Both the position numbers and the translations under genes were made by a program. Shown piece by piece: positions 1 through 7,919 of a stretch of 26,538 nt of DNA (position 1 is its first letter; each line of letters begins with the position of its first letter). The notes below the pieces were generated by a model, which saw only the letters and a program-made list of their open reading frames with translations, was not told where the DNA came from and did not search any database. The stretch covers positions 1-26,538 of the forward strand of contig CAYRJW010000020.1 of assembly GCA_964424715.1 (NCBI GenBank), in the 5' to 3' direction. The stretch is from JAMHZE01 sp964424715 (GTDB lineage Bacteria; Pseudomonadota; Alphaproteobacteria; Rickettsiales; UBA8987).

Positions 1-919
1 TACTGTGCGGCAGCGATATATCAACTATCTCCGCGCCCTGCTCTTTCAGCCAGTTGGCGCCTTTCTTCCACAGATCAGTGATCTCGGAACTTATCCCATC
101 CACATTATATTCTTTCGGTATCCCGATCTTTTTGCCTTTAAGGCTGGCGTTGATATTCCCGTACCAGTCCGGCACTGCCTTGTTCACCGAGGTTGAATCA
201 TTAACATCATATCCCGCCATCGCCTGTAACATCAGCGCAGAATCCTTCACCGTTTTAGCGAACGGCCCCGCCTGATCCAGCGAGCTGGCGAACGCAATAA
301 CACCCCAGCGCGAACATCTGCCATAGGTCGGCTTTATCCCGGTTATCCCGCAGAATGAAGCCGGCTGGCGAATAGAGCCACCAGTATCCGTTCCCGTTGA
401 AGCAATGGCGATATCTTCCGCTACCGCCGCCGCAGAACCGCCGGAAGAACCGCCGGGCACAAGTTTTTTTTCCGGGTCTTTCTTACTTTTCCACGGATTC
501 AGCACATTACCATATGCCGAAGTTATATTCGCCGAGCCCATCGCGAATTCATCAAGATTTGCCTTACCCAGCATCACCGCGCCCTGCGCGAATAAACTGT
601 TCGAAACAAAAGATTCATAACGCGGCACAAAATTATTCAGCATCTTGGAACCAGCGCTTGTATGCACGCCCTTGGTGCAATAAAGATCCTTCATCGCAAT
701 AGGTATCCCTTCCACCAGACGCATCTTGCCGCTTGCGATGCGCTTGTCGCTTTCTTCGGCCTGCTGCAGCGCCACACCAGGCGTAAGCGTGATATAGGAG
801 TTAGATTTCGACCTCCCCGCCGCTTCAATATAACTCTCCGCCAGCTCCTTCGCCGAGAACTGCTTGCTCTTCAGGCCTTTAAGTGCCGCTTCAATAGTAA
901 GTTTATTCAGGTTTGACAT
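1..919 (-). CDS. gatA: Asp-tRNA(Asn)/Glu-tRNA(Gln) amidotransferase subunit A (C-terminal part outside window)
   Basis: GatA is the amidase subunit of GatCAB. It releases ammonia from glutamine or asparagine so that mischarged Glu-tRNA(Gln) or Asp-tRNA(Asn) can be amidated. The visible 306 residues carry the amidase-signature Ser-cisSer-Lys triad: Lys77 in IPIAMKDLY, the Gly/Ser-rich PGGSSGGSAAA (Ser158/Ser159), and the nucleophile Ser182 in TGTDTGGSIRQPA. The gene starts at ATG 919 and runs off the left edge; GatA is usually about 490 residues, so roughly 180 are missing. No clear Shine-Dalgarno precedes the ATG. gatC lies about 770 bp upstream on the same strand, but a plus-strand gene and a palindromic repeat separate them, so gatA probably uses its own promoter (950-977). 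Family assignment is very secure. Confidence 0.97.
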   Translation of the reverse strand, partial: MSNLNKLTIEAALKGLKSKQFSAKELAESYIEAAGRSKSNSYITLTPGVALQQAEESDKRIASGKMRLVEGIPIAMKDLYCTKGVHTSAGSKMLNNFVPRYESFVSNSLFAQGAVMLGKANLDEFAMGSANITSAYGNVLNPWKSKKDPEKKLVPGGSSGGSAAAVAEDIAIASTGTDTGGSIRQPASFCGITGIKPTYGRCSRWGVIAFASSLDQAGPFAKTVKDSALMLQAMAGYDVNDSTSVNKAVPDWYGNINASLKGKKIGIPKEYNVDGISSEITDLWKKGANWLKEQGAEIVDISLPHS

Positions 920-934
920 TTATCTACGAATCAT

Positions 935-963
935 TTGATTTCAGGCCGGATAATATATATAAT
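935..963 (+). promoter_or_regulatory. Predicted sigma70-type promoter of the 1003-1512 gene, with a small palindrome
   Basis: TTGATT (935-940) and a perfect TATAAT (958-963) are 17 bp apart, with a predicted start near 970, about 33 nt before the TTG start codon at 1003. A small palindrome, AATCA-TT-TGATT (929-940), covers the -35 box and could be an operator, but that is only a guess. The promoter is the main non-coding support for the downstream orphan being a real gene. Confidence 0.5.
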
Positions 964-977
964 TATGCAATTATCAA
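950..977 (-). promoter_or_regulatory. Predicted sigma70-type promoter of gatA
   Basis: On the minus strand a TTGATA -35 box (977-972) and a TATTAT -10 box (955-950) are 16 bp apart, each one base from consensus. Transcription would start near 943, giving gatA a leader of about 25 nt. The boxes overlap the divergent promoter of the 1003-1512 gene. The region is AT-rich, so chance matches are possible. Confidence 0.5.
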
Positions 978-1002
978 TACGGAAATAATATAGGTAATAA
1001 GC

Positions 1003-1512
1003 TTGCAGGATACTCAGGAAAGGACATCATCCAACACGATCGATACTACTAAGCAACTGGCAAGAAACATAACCTTTGAACTTATTAAGGCATGCCTGTT
1101 CAAGGTCCAAAGTCTTGCCTCGGCTGCGCTTGCCCCAGCTTCTGATAAAGAGCCTTCTAAATATGATGATCTTGTCCATCTACTCAATCAACTTGAACGA
1201 AAAAATGTTCCAACTAACTTAAAGTTCATTCACAGCGCGGCTAAAATATCGAATCATTCAATGGATATGGCAATTCATTCCTATATAGGAGAAAATAAAC
1301 AATATTTTTATGGGTCGGATGGTATTGAAAAATTAAAGGCCAGCATAGATAATGATTTTTTAAGTAAAATTAATGCATCTTCCAAACCAACCGCACATGC
1401 CAAGATAAGCAAAGCCGTATCGAATTTTGCTAGATCTTCTTATACTTCTTCATTTATATCCAAGGTAAAGGAAGCAGGCAAAAGCGTGCGAGAATCTTTT
1501 ATCCAACTGTGA
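1003..1512 (+). CDS. Orphan hypothetical protein, 169 aa, between gatA and gatC
   Basis: I do not recognise this protein. It starts with TTG at 1003; there is no in-frame ATG upstream, and the first internal ATG (1261) would remove half the protein. AGG at 992-994 may serve as a weak ribosome binding site. The product is Ser/Lys/Ala-rich, lacks cysteine, and has no convincing signal peptide or membrane span. Residues about 20-65 (KQLARNITFELIKACLF onward) and 100-165 look helical and charged. It sits on the plus strand between the two minus-strand gat genes, which are normally adjacent. It has a good promoter at 935-963, and a palindromic repeat follows 39 bp after its stop. It could be a lineage-specific insertion or a laterally acquired gene. 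I am fairly confident it is coding, but cannot say what it does. Confidence 0.6.
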   Translation: MQDTQERTSSNTIDTTKQLARNITFELIKACLFKVQSLASAALAPASDKEPSKYDDLVHLLNQLERKNVPTNLKFIHSAAKISNHSMDMAIHSYIGENKQYFYGSDGIEKLKASIDNDFLSKINASSKPTAHAKISKAVSNFARSSYTSSFISKVKEAGKSVRESFIQL

Positions 1513-1550
1513 TAACATATCAGAAGCTAAAGAATCACTCCACATAATAC

Positions 1551-1677
1551 TTCCCTCTCCCCTTGCGGGAGAGGACAGATTTTCTTAATGAAGCAAAGCT
1601 GAATTTAGAAAGTCTTGGTGAGGGGGAATTTGTTATGAACCCCTCACCCTAGCCCTCTCCCGCAAGGGGAGAGGGAA
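1551..1677. repeat. Palindromic intergenic repeat, copy 1
   Basis: A 24-bp perfect inverted repeat (1551-1574 and 1654-1677) flanks inner arms GGTGAGGGG (about 1617-1625) and CCCCTCACC (1640-1648). Each 24-bp arm is itself a GC-rich hairpin (CCCTCTCCCC-TTGC-GGGAGAGG). About 35 bp of the right half recurs at 10797-10832. The element lies between the convergent 1003-1512 gene and gatC, so it may also terminate transcription from either side. It encodes nothing recognisable. Confidence 0.85.
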
Positions 1678-1685
1678 AAGAGTTT

Positions 1686-1982
1686 TTATTCCGAATCCAC
1701 AACCTTCGGCACCACAAAGCACCCGAATTGCGACTTAGGCGCATTCGCCAGAACGTCATCACGTATCCCGCCATCGCTTACCACATCAGCCTCGCGCGTG
1801 CGCATGGTGGCATCGCCGACGCCGGCCATTTCTGGCACATCATCGGTCTTTACTTCCGATAGCTGGTCTATCCACTGGAAGATATTATTAAGCTGGCCTT
1901 TGAACTTCTCTTCCTCTTCCCCGCTTATCTGGATACGGGCCAGTTTGGCGATCTTTTTTATGTCTTTGTTGGTCAAGGTCAT
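1686..1982 (-). CDS. gatC: Asp-tRNA(Asn)/Glu-tRNA(Gln) amidotransferase subunit C
   Basis: GatC is the small scaffold subunit of GatCAB that wraps around GatA and GatB. The 98-residue protein has the typical N-terminal LTNKDIKKIAKLARIQISG helix, the NIFQWIDQLSEVKTDDV segment, and the conserved end with DDV and an LxNAP-like LANAPKS followed by FVVPKVV. I chose ATG 1982, preceded by AAGG at about 10 nt. An in-frame TTG at 1991 would add three residues but leaves no room for a ribosome binding site. The rho stop (1995) is 12 bp upstream, so gatC is probably co-transcribed with rho. gatA, its usual immediate partner, lies beyond the plus-strand orphan. Length and sequence match the family well. 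Confidence 0.95.
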   Translation of the reverse strand: MTLTNKDIKKIAKLARIQISGEEEEKFKGQLNNIFQWIDQLSEVKTDDVPEMAGVGDATMRTREADVVSDGGIRDDVLANAPKSQFGCFVVPKVVDSE

Positions 1983-1994
1983 AGTACTCAAGCC

Positions 1995-3644
1995 TTAGTC
2001 ATTGTTGTTCTTTCTGTTAGAACTTACCCTGCCGCCATTGCTGCCGGCGTTCATGTCATCGAAGAAATCAGCGTTGGTCTTGCTTTCGCGGATCTTATCC
2101 TGCAGGAATTCCATCGCATCAACTGCACCCATCGGTGAAAGTATCTTGCGCAGTATCCATATTTTCTGCATCTCGCCTTCGTTATATAAAGCTTCCTCAT
2201 GGCGTGTACCGGATTTAAGGATATCAATGGCCGGGAATACACGTTTATCGGCAAGTTTACGATCAAGCACGATCTCAGAGTTACCTGTACCTTTGAATTC
2301 CTCGAAGATAACCTCATCCATCCGCGAACCTGTTTCAACAAGCGCAGTAGAGATGATGGTCAATGAACCGCCATTCTCGATATTCCTTGCAGCACCGAAA
2401 AATCTTTTCGGACGTTGCAATGCGTTAGCATCCACACCACCTGTAAGAACCTTACCTGAAGAAGGCACAACCGTGTTATAAGCACGCGCTAAACGGGTGA
2501 TGGAATCAAGAAGTATAACAACATCCTTACCCTGCTCAACAAGCCTGCGGGCCTTTTCAATGATAATTTCGGCAAGTTGCACGTGGCGCGTTGCAGGTTC
2601 ATCGAATGTGGAAGAAACAACCTCCCCCTTAACCGAGCGGGCGAAATCTGTAACCTCTTCCGGCCTTTCATCGATAAGCAGAACGATAAGTTCAATTTCC
2701 GGGTGATTCTGTTCAATAGCCTTCGCAATTGTCTGCATCAGTACCGTTTTACCAGTTCTCGGAGGTGCAACGATAAGCGCACGCTGCCCTTTACCAAGCG
2801 GCGCGATAAGATCTATTATACGGGCGCTGCGGTTGGATTTATCCTTAAGGTCCTTCAGCTCCATATTGATCTTCGTATCCGGATATAACGGGATAAGATT
2901 ATCAAAATTCGTTTTGCGGCCACGCGCATTCAAGTCATCGCCACCAACTTTAATTATACGGATAAGTGCGAAATACCTCTCACGCGCTTTCGGCGCACGA
3001 AGTTCACCTTCAATAGTATCGCCTGTGCGAAGTGCAAAGCGCTTTATCTGGTTCGGGGAAACATAAACGTCATCCGGACCGGCACGATAGTTATACTCGC
3101 GTGAGCGCAGGAAACCAAAGCCATCCGGCATTATTTCAAGCACGCCATCAAACACGATTATACCCTGCTGGGCTTCGGCCATTACTTTTAAAATATTGAA
3201 AATAAGCTCCTGCTTAAGCATGAAGTTAGAACCTTCAATGGAAGCCTCTTTCGCAAGCATCACCAGCTCTTCAGCGGATTTTGCCTTAAGGTCCTTCACA
3301 TATAATATCGGCGTATTGGCACCCTGGCCACCTGGCGTAACATATTCCGCATCATCATCCTGCGGCGGGATAAAATCAGGCGCAGCGCCTGTAACTTCCG
3401 CTGTAGCACCGGCTAAATGCGGTGGTATATCCTTGGAAAAGAACCCTGCCGGAGTTTCAGCAGTTGCAACATCACCCGGTGGCGGATTTCCGGCATTATT
3501 GCCTTCATAGGAATCATTATTCCTGTTAGATCTCTGGTCATTTCTGTTCTCATCTCTATGGGAACGCCCTCTGATCCTCAGGGTTTTATTTTGATTGATA
3601 TTAGATAATTGGATTTTTTTATTTAAGTTTAAAACTTGCTTCAA
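1995..3644 (-). CDS. rho: Transcription termination factor Rho with an extended N-terminus
   Basis: Rho is the hexameric ATP-dependent RNA translocase that terminates transcription. After residue about 115 the protein is a standard Rho: an N-terminal helical domain (KDLKAKSAEELV), the cold-shock RNA-binding domain (DGFGFLR at 174-180, DVYVSPNQIKRF), the linker RGRKTNFDNLIPLYP, Walker A APPRTGKT (293-300), Walker B VILLD (376-380), and the GGVDANALQRPKRFFGAARN region (402-421). Upstream lies about 115 residues of low complexity, Asn/Arg-rich at 24-50 then Pro/Gly/Ala-rich. This stretch has no ATG, so the start is TTG 3644 directly after an in-frame stop, without a good ribosome binding site; the exact N-terminus is uncertain. 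Total length is 549 against about 420 in Escherichia coli. gatC follows 12 bp downstream. Confidence 0.95.
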   Translation of the reverse strand: MKQVLNLNKKIQLSNINQNKTLRIRGRSHRDENRNDQRSNRNNDSYEGNNAGNPPPGDVATAETPAGFFSKDIPPHLAGATAEVTGAAPDFIPPQDDDAEYVTPGGQGANTPILYVKDLKAKSAEELVMLAKEASIEGSNFMLKQELIFNILKVMAEAQQGIIVFDGVLEIMPDGFGFLRSREYNYRAGPDDVYVSPNQIKRFALRTGDTIEGELRAPKARERYFALIRIIKVGGDDLNARGRKTNFDNLIPLYPDTKINMELKDLKDKSNRSARIIDLIAPLGKGQRALIVAPPRTGKTVLMQTIAKAIEQNHPEIELIVLLIDERPEEVTDFARSVKGEVVSSTFDEPATRHVQLAEIIIEKARRLVEQGKDVVILLDSITRLARAYNTVVPSSGKVLTGGVDANALQRPKRFFGAARNIENGGSLTIISTALVETGSRMDEVIFEEFKGTGNSEIVLDRKLADKRVFPAIDILKSGTRHEEALYNEGEMQKIWILRKILSPMGAVDAMEFLQDKIRESKTNADFFDDMNAGSNGGRVSSNRKNNND

Positions 3645-3723
3645 ATTTTATCTGGGTAAAAAAAGATTTAAACGACAACCACGAAAATCGCCAGGAATTT
3701 GGGGATATATGATGATTTACGCC

Positions 3724-3753
3724 ATTATCTACCAGATTAATCCCTCTTGTCAA
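3724..3753 (-). promoter_or_regulatory. Predicted sigma70-type promoter of rho(-gatC)
   Basis: A perfect TTGACA -35 box (3753-3748) and GATAAT -10 box (3729-3724) are 18 bp apart on the minus strand. Transcription would start near 3717, giving rho a leader of about 70 nt. The rest of 3645-3935 is AT-rich and holds no gene; it also carries the plus-strand promoter of the 3936 gene. Confidence 0.6.
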
Positions 3754-3902
3754 ATGGTTTTTAAGATTAAAGCCTGCGTTAACATTACTTTAATTGAGTT
3801 TATTTCGGGAGTATTTCTGATAAATTTTTTTCTGGATTTTAATATATTGATTTATATACTTAATATTACTTTTTGGCTATTAACGCTTTCTTAACCTTTT
3901 TA

Positions 3903-3911
3903 TGTTACAAT
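3903..3911 (+). promoter_or_regulatory. Extended -10 promoter element upstream of the 3936-5042 gene
   Basis: TG-T-TACAAT (3903-3911) matches an extended -10 element, 25 bp before the ATG at 3936. No convincing -35 box lies 16-18 bp upstream, which is tolerated for extended -10 promoters. The background is AT-rich, so this is tentative. Confidence 0.4.
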
Positions 3912-3935
3912 AATAATTCTGGTGGATTTTATATC

Positions 3936-5042
3936 ATGGAAAAAAATATAAAGACTATTGTAAAATGGTTGTTCAGAGCCACAATGCTTGTCAGCATCCC
4001 TGCTTATTATTCCGGGCATCGCTTTAATAATGTAATGGGTAAGGAAAAGCCATACCCTTATGAAAATGATCCCAACATAATTTCCATTGATAATAATAGA
4101 GATACTTTGAAAGTTTTTACTACTGATAGCTCTTATGAAAAAGATTCTATTCCTATACATTTTATTAAAGGCCAAGACACAATAAAACTTTACGCACTCA
4201 GAGACTCCTTAGATCTTAATAAATTTTATTTAACTTCTGGTAATTATTCGAACGAATTATTTATAAATTCTGACAAGATAAACCTGCCTGAAAATAATTT
4301 TTCCAGAGATTATAGCTTTGAAGACAGAATTTCTCATATAGACACAGGGAAAAAAATTCTATTACTTTTAATGCAGCAAAATATAGATGAAACCATTGGT
4401 AAGGATAGAAGTATTAACAATAATCTGAAATATGAAGCTGATAGTATATACCATAATAATGTTATTAACTTAACAGGACTTACTTCTTATGAAATTAAAA
4501 GGCTTGCTAATAAATTCAAAGAAAAGTCCGGCTCACAGAATATAAGATTTGATTTCGCTATGTTTACCCACCATGCATTAGGAATAATGTCTAATGCTAA
4601 GCATAAAGAATATATAGAGGGGGTTACTGAAATAAATAAAAATTATAAATTAAATAATGATGTTATGGTCACCGATTCAGAGCTTTTTTCTTCATTGAAA
4701 ACTTTTGGATGTATAGAATATGGTTTGTTGTTGGGGTGTCAGAACAACCCAGAAGTAGCAAAATATTTTACTAAAGGTTGTTTTATGCCAGCGATCTTTA
4801 CTAATAAGAACAGAAGTGAGATATTTACAGCGTTATTTGATTATAAAATTATACCTATAGGTCATGGTTATTTACAGAATATTCATGATGGACAATCTCC
4901 TGAAGAAGCTGTCAAGACAGGTGATTTCTACCATAACAACCCAAAGATACCAGATGGATACTATAAAAAAGTGATATTAAATTCAGGATATAGAGATTAC
5001 TACCAGCATCTTAATAGCTCAGACACTACAAGGACAAGATAA
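3936..5042 (+). CDS. AT-rich orphan protein with an N-terminal signal/anchor segment, 368 aa
   Basis: I do not recognise this protein. I chose ATG 3936, preceded by GGTGGA (3921-3926). A TTG 21 codons upstream would place it outside the predicted transcript. The N-terminus is basic then hydrophobic (KTIVKWLFRATMLVSIPAYY, residues about 6-26), consistent with a signal peptide or membrane anchor, so the rest is probably periplasmic or secreted. The body is rich in Asn, Lys, Ile, Asp and Tyr. The C-terminal half is the more globular part, with FDFAMFTHHALGIM, FGCIEYGLLLGC and IIPIGHGYL. Three cysteines fall close together there (FGC, LGC, KGC). Base composition is clearly more AT-rich than in the neighbours, and the gene is one of only two plus-strand genes, so recent acquisition is plausible. 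It converges on the mutase gene with 11 bp between the stops. Confidence 0.75.
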   Translation: MEKNIKTIVKWLFRATMLVSIPAYYSGHRFNNVMGKEKPYPYENDPNIISIDNNRDTLKVFTTDSSYEKDSIPIHFIKGQDTIKLYALRDSLDLNKFYLTSGNYSNELFINSDKINLPENNFSRDYSFEDRISHIDTGKKILLLLMQQNIDETIGKDRSINNNLKYEADSIYHNNVINLTGLTSYEIKRLANKFKEKSGSQNIRFDFAMFTHHALGIMSNAKHKEYIEGVTEINKNYKLNNDVMVTDSELFSSLKTFGCIEYGLLLGCQNNPEVAKYFTKGCFMPAIFTNKNRSEIFTALFDYKIIPIGHGYLQNIHDGQSPEEAVKTGDFYHNNPKIPDGYYKKVILNSGYRDYYQHLNSSDTTRTR

Positions 5043-5053
5043 TTTATCCACTC

Positions 5054-6475
5054 TTAATGCCCGACCGAAATATTATCTAGTGATACACCATAAGGTTCCA
5101 GATACCCATTCAGCATGGTCTTAATTTTTACCAGTCCGGCTTCCGTAGTACTCTCCGCCCGCATCGTAATTACCGATTGCGTGTTCGATGAGCGAAGCAG
5201 CCACCAACCGCCCTCCTCCTTAACGCGAATCCCATCTATCTCCGAAACCTTCTTATCCCCGGATTTTACCAGCGCGCGTATCTCTTCCACTATCCGCACC
5301 TTATCCTCTTCGGGAACAGCGATTCGGTATTCGCTGGAGGCAAAGGATTTTGGCAATTTATCAACAAAAACTGCAGGCGCTATACCGCGTTTGGCAAAGA
5401 AATTCAGCAAACGCACAGCGGAATATATCGCATCATCAAACCCGAAATATCTGTCATTAAAGAAAATATGGCCGCTCATCTCCCCGGCAAGTTTCGCGCC
5501 AGTCTCGGCCAGTTTGGTTTTTATGTATGAATGCCCGGTCTTCCACATCAGCGGCTTACCGCCTAATTCCCGCACGCGGTCAAAGAAGGTTTCCGAGGCT
5601 TTCACATCCACTATTATTTCAGCGCCAGCATTATCCTCCAGCACGTCCTCGGCGAAGAACATCATCATCTGGTCGCCCCAGATAACGCGCCCCTGCCCGT
5701 CCACCGCGCCTATCCTGTCCGCGTCGCCATCGAAAGCTATGCCGATATCGCATTTTTCCTTTTTCACCAGCGCGATAAGCTGCTGTAAATTCTTTTCCTC
5801 CGAAGGGTCCGGGTGATGCGCCGGAAAAGTGCCATCTATAATTTCATTTATAACAAAATGCTTCCCCTCAAGTTCACTGGTCAGCAGGCTGGTTATCTCC
5901 GCTCCTGCGCCATTGCCGGGGTCCCACGCTACTTTCATGTTTGAAAGATTCTTGCGAGCCTTATCCTGCACACCGCCAAGCAGATTTTTTACATAATCCT
6001 TCTTAACATCGCATATCTCAACCCTGCCGCCGCTATTTTCCTCGAACTCACCATTTTCAATTATCCGCCCCATTTCCTGAATTTCCTCAGCGAATATTGG
6101 CGCTTTATTATACATCATCTTGAACCCGTTATGATGCCCCGGATTATGCGAACCCGTTATCATTATCCCGCCATCCAGCTCCTCTGAGCGCACCGTAAAA
6201 TACAACATCGGACTCGGCCCGATGCCAATATCCCTAACCACCGCCCCCGCTTCAACCATGCCTTTAACCAGCCCTTCATGCAACGAAGGTGATGAAAGCC
6301 TGCCATCCCTGCCAACCGCCACTACCGGATTTTTCTTATTGGTTTTACGAATGATCTTGGTCGCGAACGCCTTACCAATAAAGAACGCATCCTCCGTGAA
6401 CAGCAATTCCCCGATACTCCCGCGAATATCATACGCCCTCAGCGCAGAGGGATTTATTTTATGGCTTTTATTCAT
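5054..6475 (-). CDS. manB: Phosphomannomutase/phosphoglucomutase
   Basis: This alpha-D-phosphohexomutase interconverts sugar 6- and 1-phosphates (mannose and/or glucose), feeding nucleotide-sugar synthesis for LPS or exopolysaccharide. The 473-residue protein has the four family signatures in order: phosphoserine loop TGSHNP (107-112, Ser109), metal loop DGDADR (249-254), sugar-binding GEMSGH (331-336), and phosphate-binding RSSNTQ (428-433). The N-terminus (INPSALRAYDIRG) matches the family. I prefer ATG 6475, which overlaps the upstream TAA as TAATG and implies translational coupling; an in-frame ATG at 6499 would add eight residues. It is the last gene of the overlapping run that starts at 11703. 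Sequence alone does not settle mannose versus glucose preference, so the symbol is approximate. Confidence 0.92.
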   Translation of the reverse strand: MNKSHKINPSALRAYDIRGSIGELLFTEDAFFIGKAFATKIIRKTNKKNPVVAVGRDGRLSSPSLHEGLVKGMVEAGAVVRDIGIGPSPMLYFTVRSEELDGGIMITGSHNPGHHNGFKMMYNKAPIFAEEIQEMGRIIENGEFEENSGGRVEICDVKKDYVKNLLGGVQDKARKNLSNMKVAWDPGNGAGAEITSLLTSELEGKHFVINEIIDGTFPAHHPDPSEEKNLQQLIALVKKEKCDIGIAFDGDADRIGAVDGQGRVIWGDQMMMFFAEDVLEDNAGAEIIVDVKASETFFDRVRELGGKPLMWKTGHSYIKTKLAETGAKLAGEMSGHIFFNDRYFGFDDAIYSAVRLLNFFAKRGIAPAVFVDKLPKSFASSEYRIAVPEEDKVRIVEEIRALVKSGDKKVSEIDGIRVKEEGGWWLLRSSNTQSVITMRAESTTEAGLVKIKTMLNGYLEPYGVSLDNISVGH

Positions 6476-6936
6476 TATAATCTCTGTTTCACCTGACATT
6501 TATTCCGCACGCATTCAACCGGCTGGGCCTTTACCTTGTCGCATTTATAGGCACATACACTGCCAGAGCAGGCCTCATCCACCTTGCCCATTTCGGTCTG
6601 CATTATCTGTATGAAATTCTTGTTGATGTATAGATTGCATCCCACCGGACAGTCCGAGTTCACCGCTATGCAATCATCATTCTGCTTGCATATCCTGCCA
6701 TCATGCAGGAATTTCTTGAATATCTTTATCTGCCCACCACAGACCGAGCCTTCCTCATGCTCCGCCGCCGAACCTTTCAGAAAATCAAACAACCCAGCTT
6801 GCGAAGAAGACGGTAAAAACACCAGCAATAATAAAATGATAAGAAGGTTTACAGGTTTACAAGTCAACAAGTCTACAAGCCTTTTACTTAACTTGTAAAC
6901 TCGTAGACTTGTAAACTCGTAGACTATCTTCACCAT
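6475..6936 (-). CDS. Secreted cysteine-rich protein, function unknown
   Basis: I do not recognise a family. The 153-residue product has a long N-region, a strong hydrophobic core (LLIILLLLVFLP, residues about 31-42) and a plausible signal-peptidase site after SSSQA. A mature part of about 105 residues with ten cysteines follows (including VCGG, RICKQNDDC, DCPVGC, CAYKC). This suggests a disulfide-stabilised periplasmic or secreted domain, possibly served by the thiol-disulfide reductase in the same operon; that link is inference. ATG 6936 overlaps the TGA of the upstream prenyl synthase by one base, and the gene's own TAA overlaps the mutase ATG. Codons about 7-28 lie within an imperfect inverted repeat (6855-6916), so part of the N-region appears repeat-derived and the true start could lie inside it. 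Confidence 0.75.
   Translation of the reverse strand: MVKIVYEFTSLRVYKLSKRLVDLLTCKPVNLLIILLLLVFLPSSSQAGLFDFLKGSAAEHEEGSVCGGQIKIFKKFLHDGRICKQNDDCIAVNSDCPVGCNLYINKNFIQIMQTEMGKVDEACSGSVCAYKCDKVKAQPVECVRNKCQVKQRL
6855..6916. repeat. Imperfect palindromic repeat inside a signal-peptide coding region
   Basis: Two 25-nt arms (6855-6879 and 6892-6916) match in inverse orientation at about 22 of 25 positions around a 12-nt centre. The right arm continues as a direct repeat: TTGTAAACTCGTAGAC occurs twice between about 6893 and 6925. The element encodes the basic N-region of the Cys-rich secreted protein, in frame and without stops. Confidence 0.8.
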
Positions 6937-7919
6937 CAGTAATTCCTGTTAACACAAAAATCCAGTATATCCAGCATAGCCTGTTTATATTCAGATTCTG
7001 CGAAGATTTCCAATGAAGATTTTGCCGAAGCTGCATATTGAGCTGCTTTTTCCGTGGTGAATTTAAGCGCCCCGGTCCTTTCCATTATCTCTTTTACTTT
7101 CGTGAATTGCGCTGTATCCCGCGATTCCTCATTCCCCGCAAATATATTCTCCAGATATTCCTTATCCTCCGCACCGGCTTTAGAATAAGCATATATCACA
7201 GGCAGAGTCGCCTTGCCCTCGCGAAAATCATCGCCGGTATCCTTACCTAGTTTTTTAACATCAGCGTAATAATCCAGCGCGTCATCGGCTATCTGGAATG
7301 ATATACCAAGGTTCAGGCCAAAATCCTCCAGCGCCTTTTTCTTTTCTTCCGAAGCCCCGGAAATAACACCACCCACCCGGCAGCAAGCCGCGAACAGTTC
7401 CGCGGTCTTACCGCGGATTATCTCGATGTAATCCTCAAAACTTGTTTCAATGTCAGATTTATGCATAAGCTGCTTCACCTCGCCCTCGGTTATCACCGAA
7501 GATGTCTTTGAAAGCAGGTCTATGATTTCCAGCGAGCCTATTCCCGCCATTATCATAAAACTCTGCGCCAGCAGGAAATCCCCCACCAGAACGCTCGCCG
7601 AATTGCCCCATAATTCATTGGCCGTCTTGCGCCCGCGGCGCAGTTTGCTGCCATCCACCACATCATCATGAAATAATGTTGCCGTATGCAGCATCTCTAC
7701 ACACGCGCCCATGGTTATATGTTTATCGCCCTCATGCCCGCAAAGCTTTGCAGCCAGTATCACGAACACTGGCCGCAGCCTCTTCCCGCCCGATGTTATT
7801 ATATGCGATACCAGCTGTCCGATAAGCTCCGCCCGCCCCGTGGCAATGGCCTTTATCCGCCCATCCACTTGCGCCAGTTCGTTAACGTATAAAGGCTTAT
7901 ATTTTTCCAACGGGTTCAT
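6936..7919 (-). CDS. ispB: Long-chain polyprenyl diphosphate synthase (octaprenyl/decaprenyl type)
   Basis: This trans-prenyltransferase extends FPP with IPP to the long chain used as the quinone side tail. The 327 residues include the first Asp-rich motif DDVVD (85-89) with downstream RRGRKTANELWG, and the second motif DDALD (212-216) with GKDTGDDFREGKATLPVIYA. The residues four and five places before the first motif are Thr and Ala, not aromatic. This favours a long (C40 or more) product over FPP. The IPP-binding GGKRLRP is at 44-50. ATG 7919 lies 23 nt inside the 3' end of the fused squalene synthase gene, so the two are probably coupled. FPP is the shared substrate of both enzymes. Exact chain length is not readable, so the symbol is by family. 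Confidence 0.9.
   Translation of the reverse strand: MNPLEKYKPLYVNELAQVDGRIKAIATGRAELIGQLVSHIITSGGKRLRPVFVILAAKLCGHEGDKHITMGACVEMLHTATLFHDDVVDGSKLRRGRKTANELWGNSASVLVGDFLLAQSFMIMAGIGSLEIIDLLSKTSSVITEGEVKQLMHKSDIETSFEDYIEIIRGKTAELFAACCRVGGVISGASEEKKKALEDFGLNLGISFQIADDALDYYADVKKLGKDTGDDFREGKATLPVIYAYSKAGAEDKEYLENIFAGNEESRDTAQFTKVKEIMERTGALKFTTEKAAQYAASAKSSLEIFAESEYKQAMLDILDFCVNRNY

Noticed and set aside
5115..5816. Long plus-strand open frame of 233 codons opposite the mutase gene
   Set aside because: It is the antisense of a clearly conserved enzyme gene, Ser/Thr/Pro-rich with no motifs, and has no promoter or ribosome binding site.
6841..6930. CRISPR-like direct repeats
   Set aside because: There are only two short direct repeats with no regular spacers, and the dominant structure is an inverted repeat.
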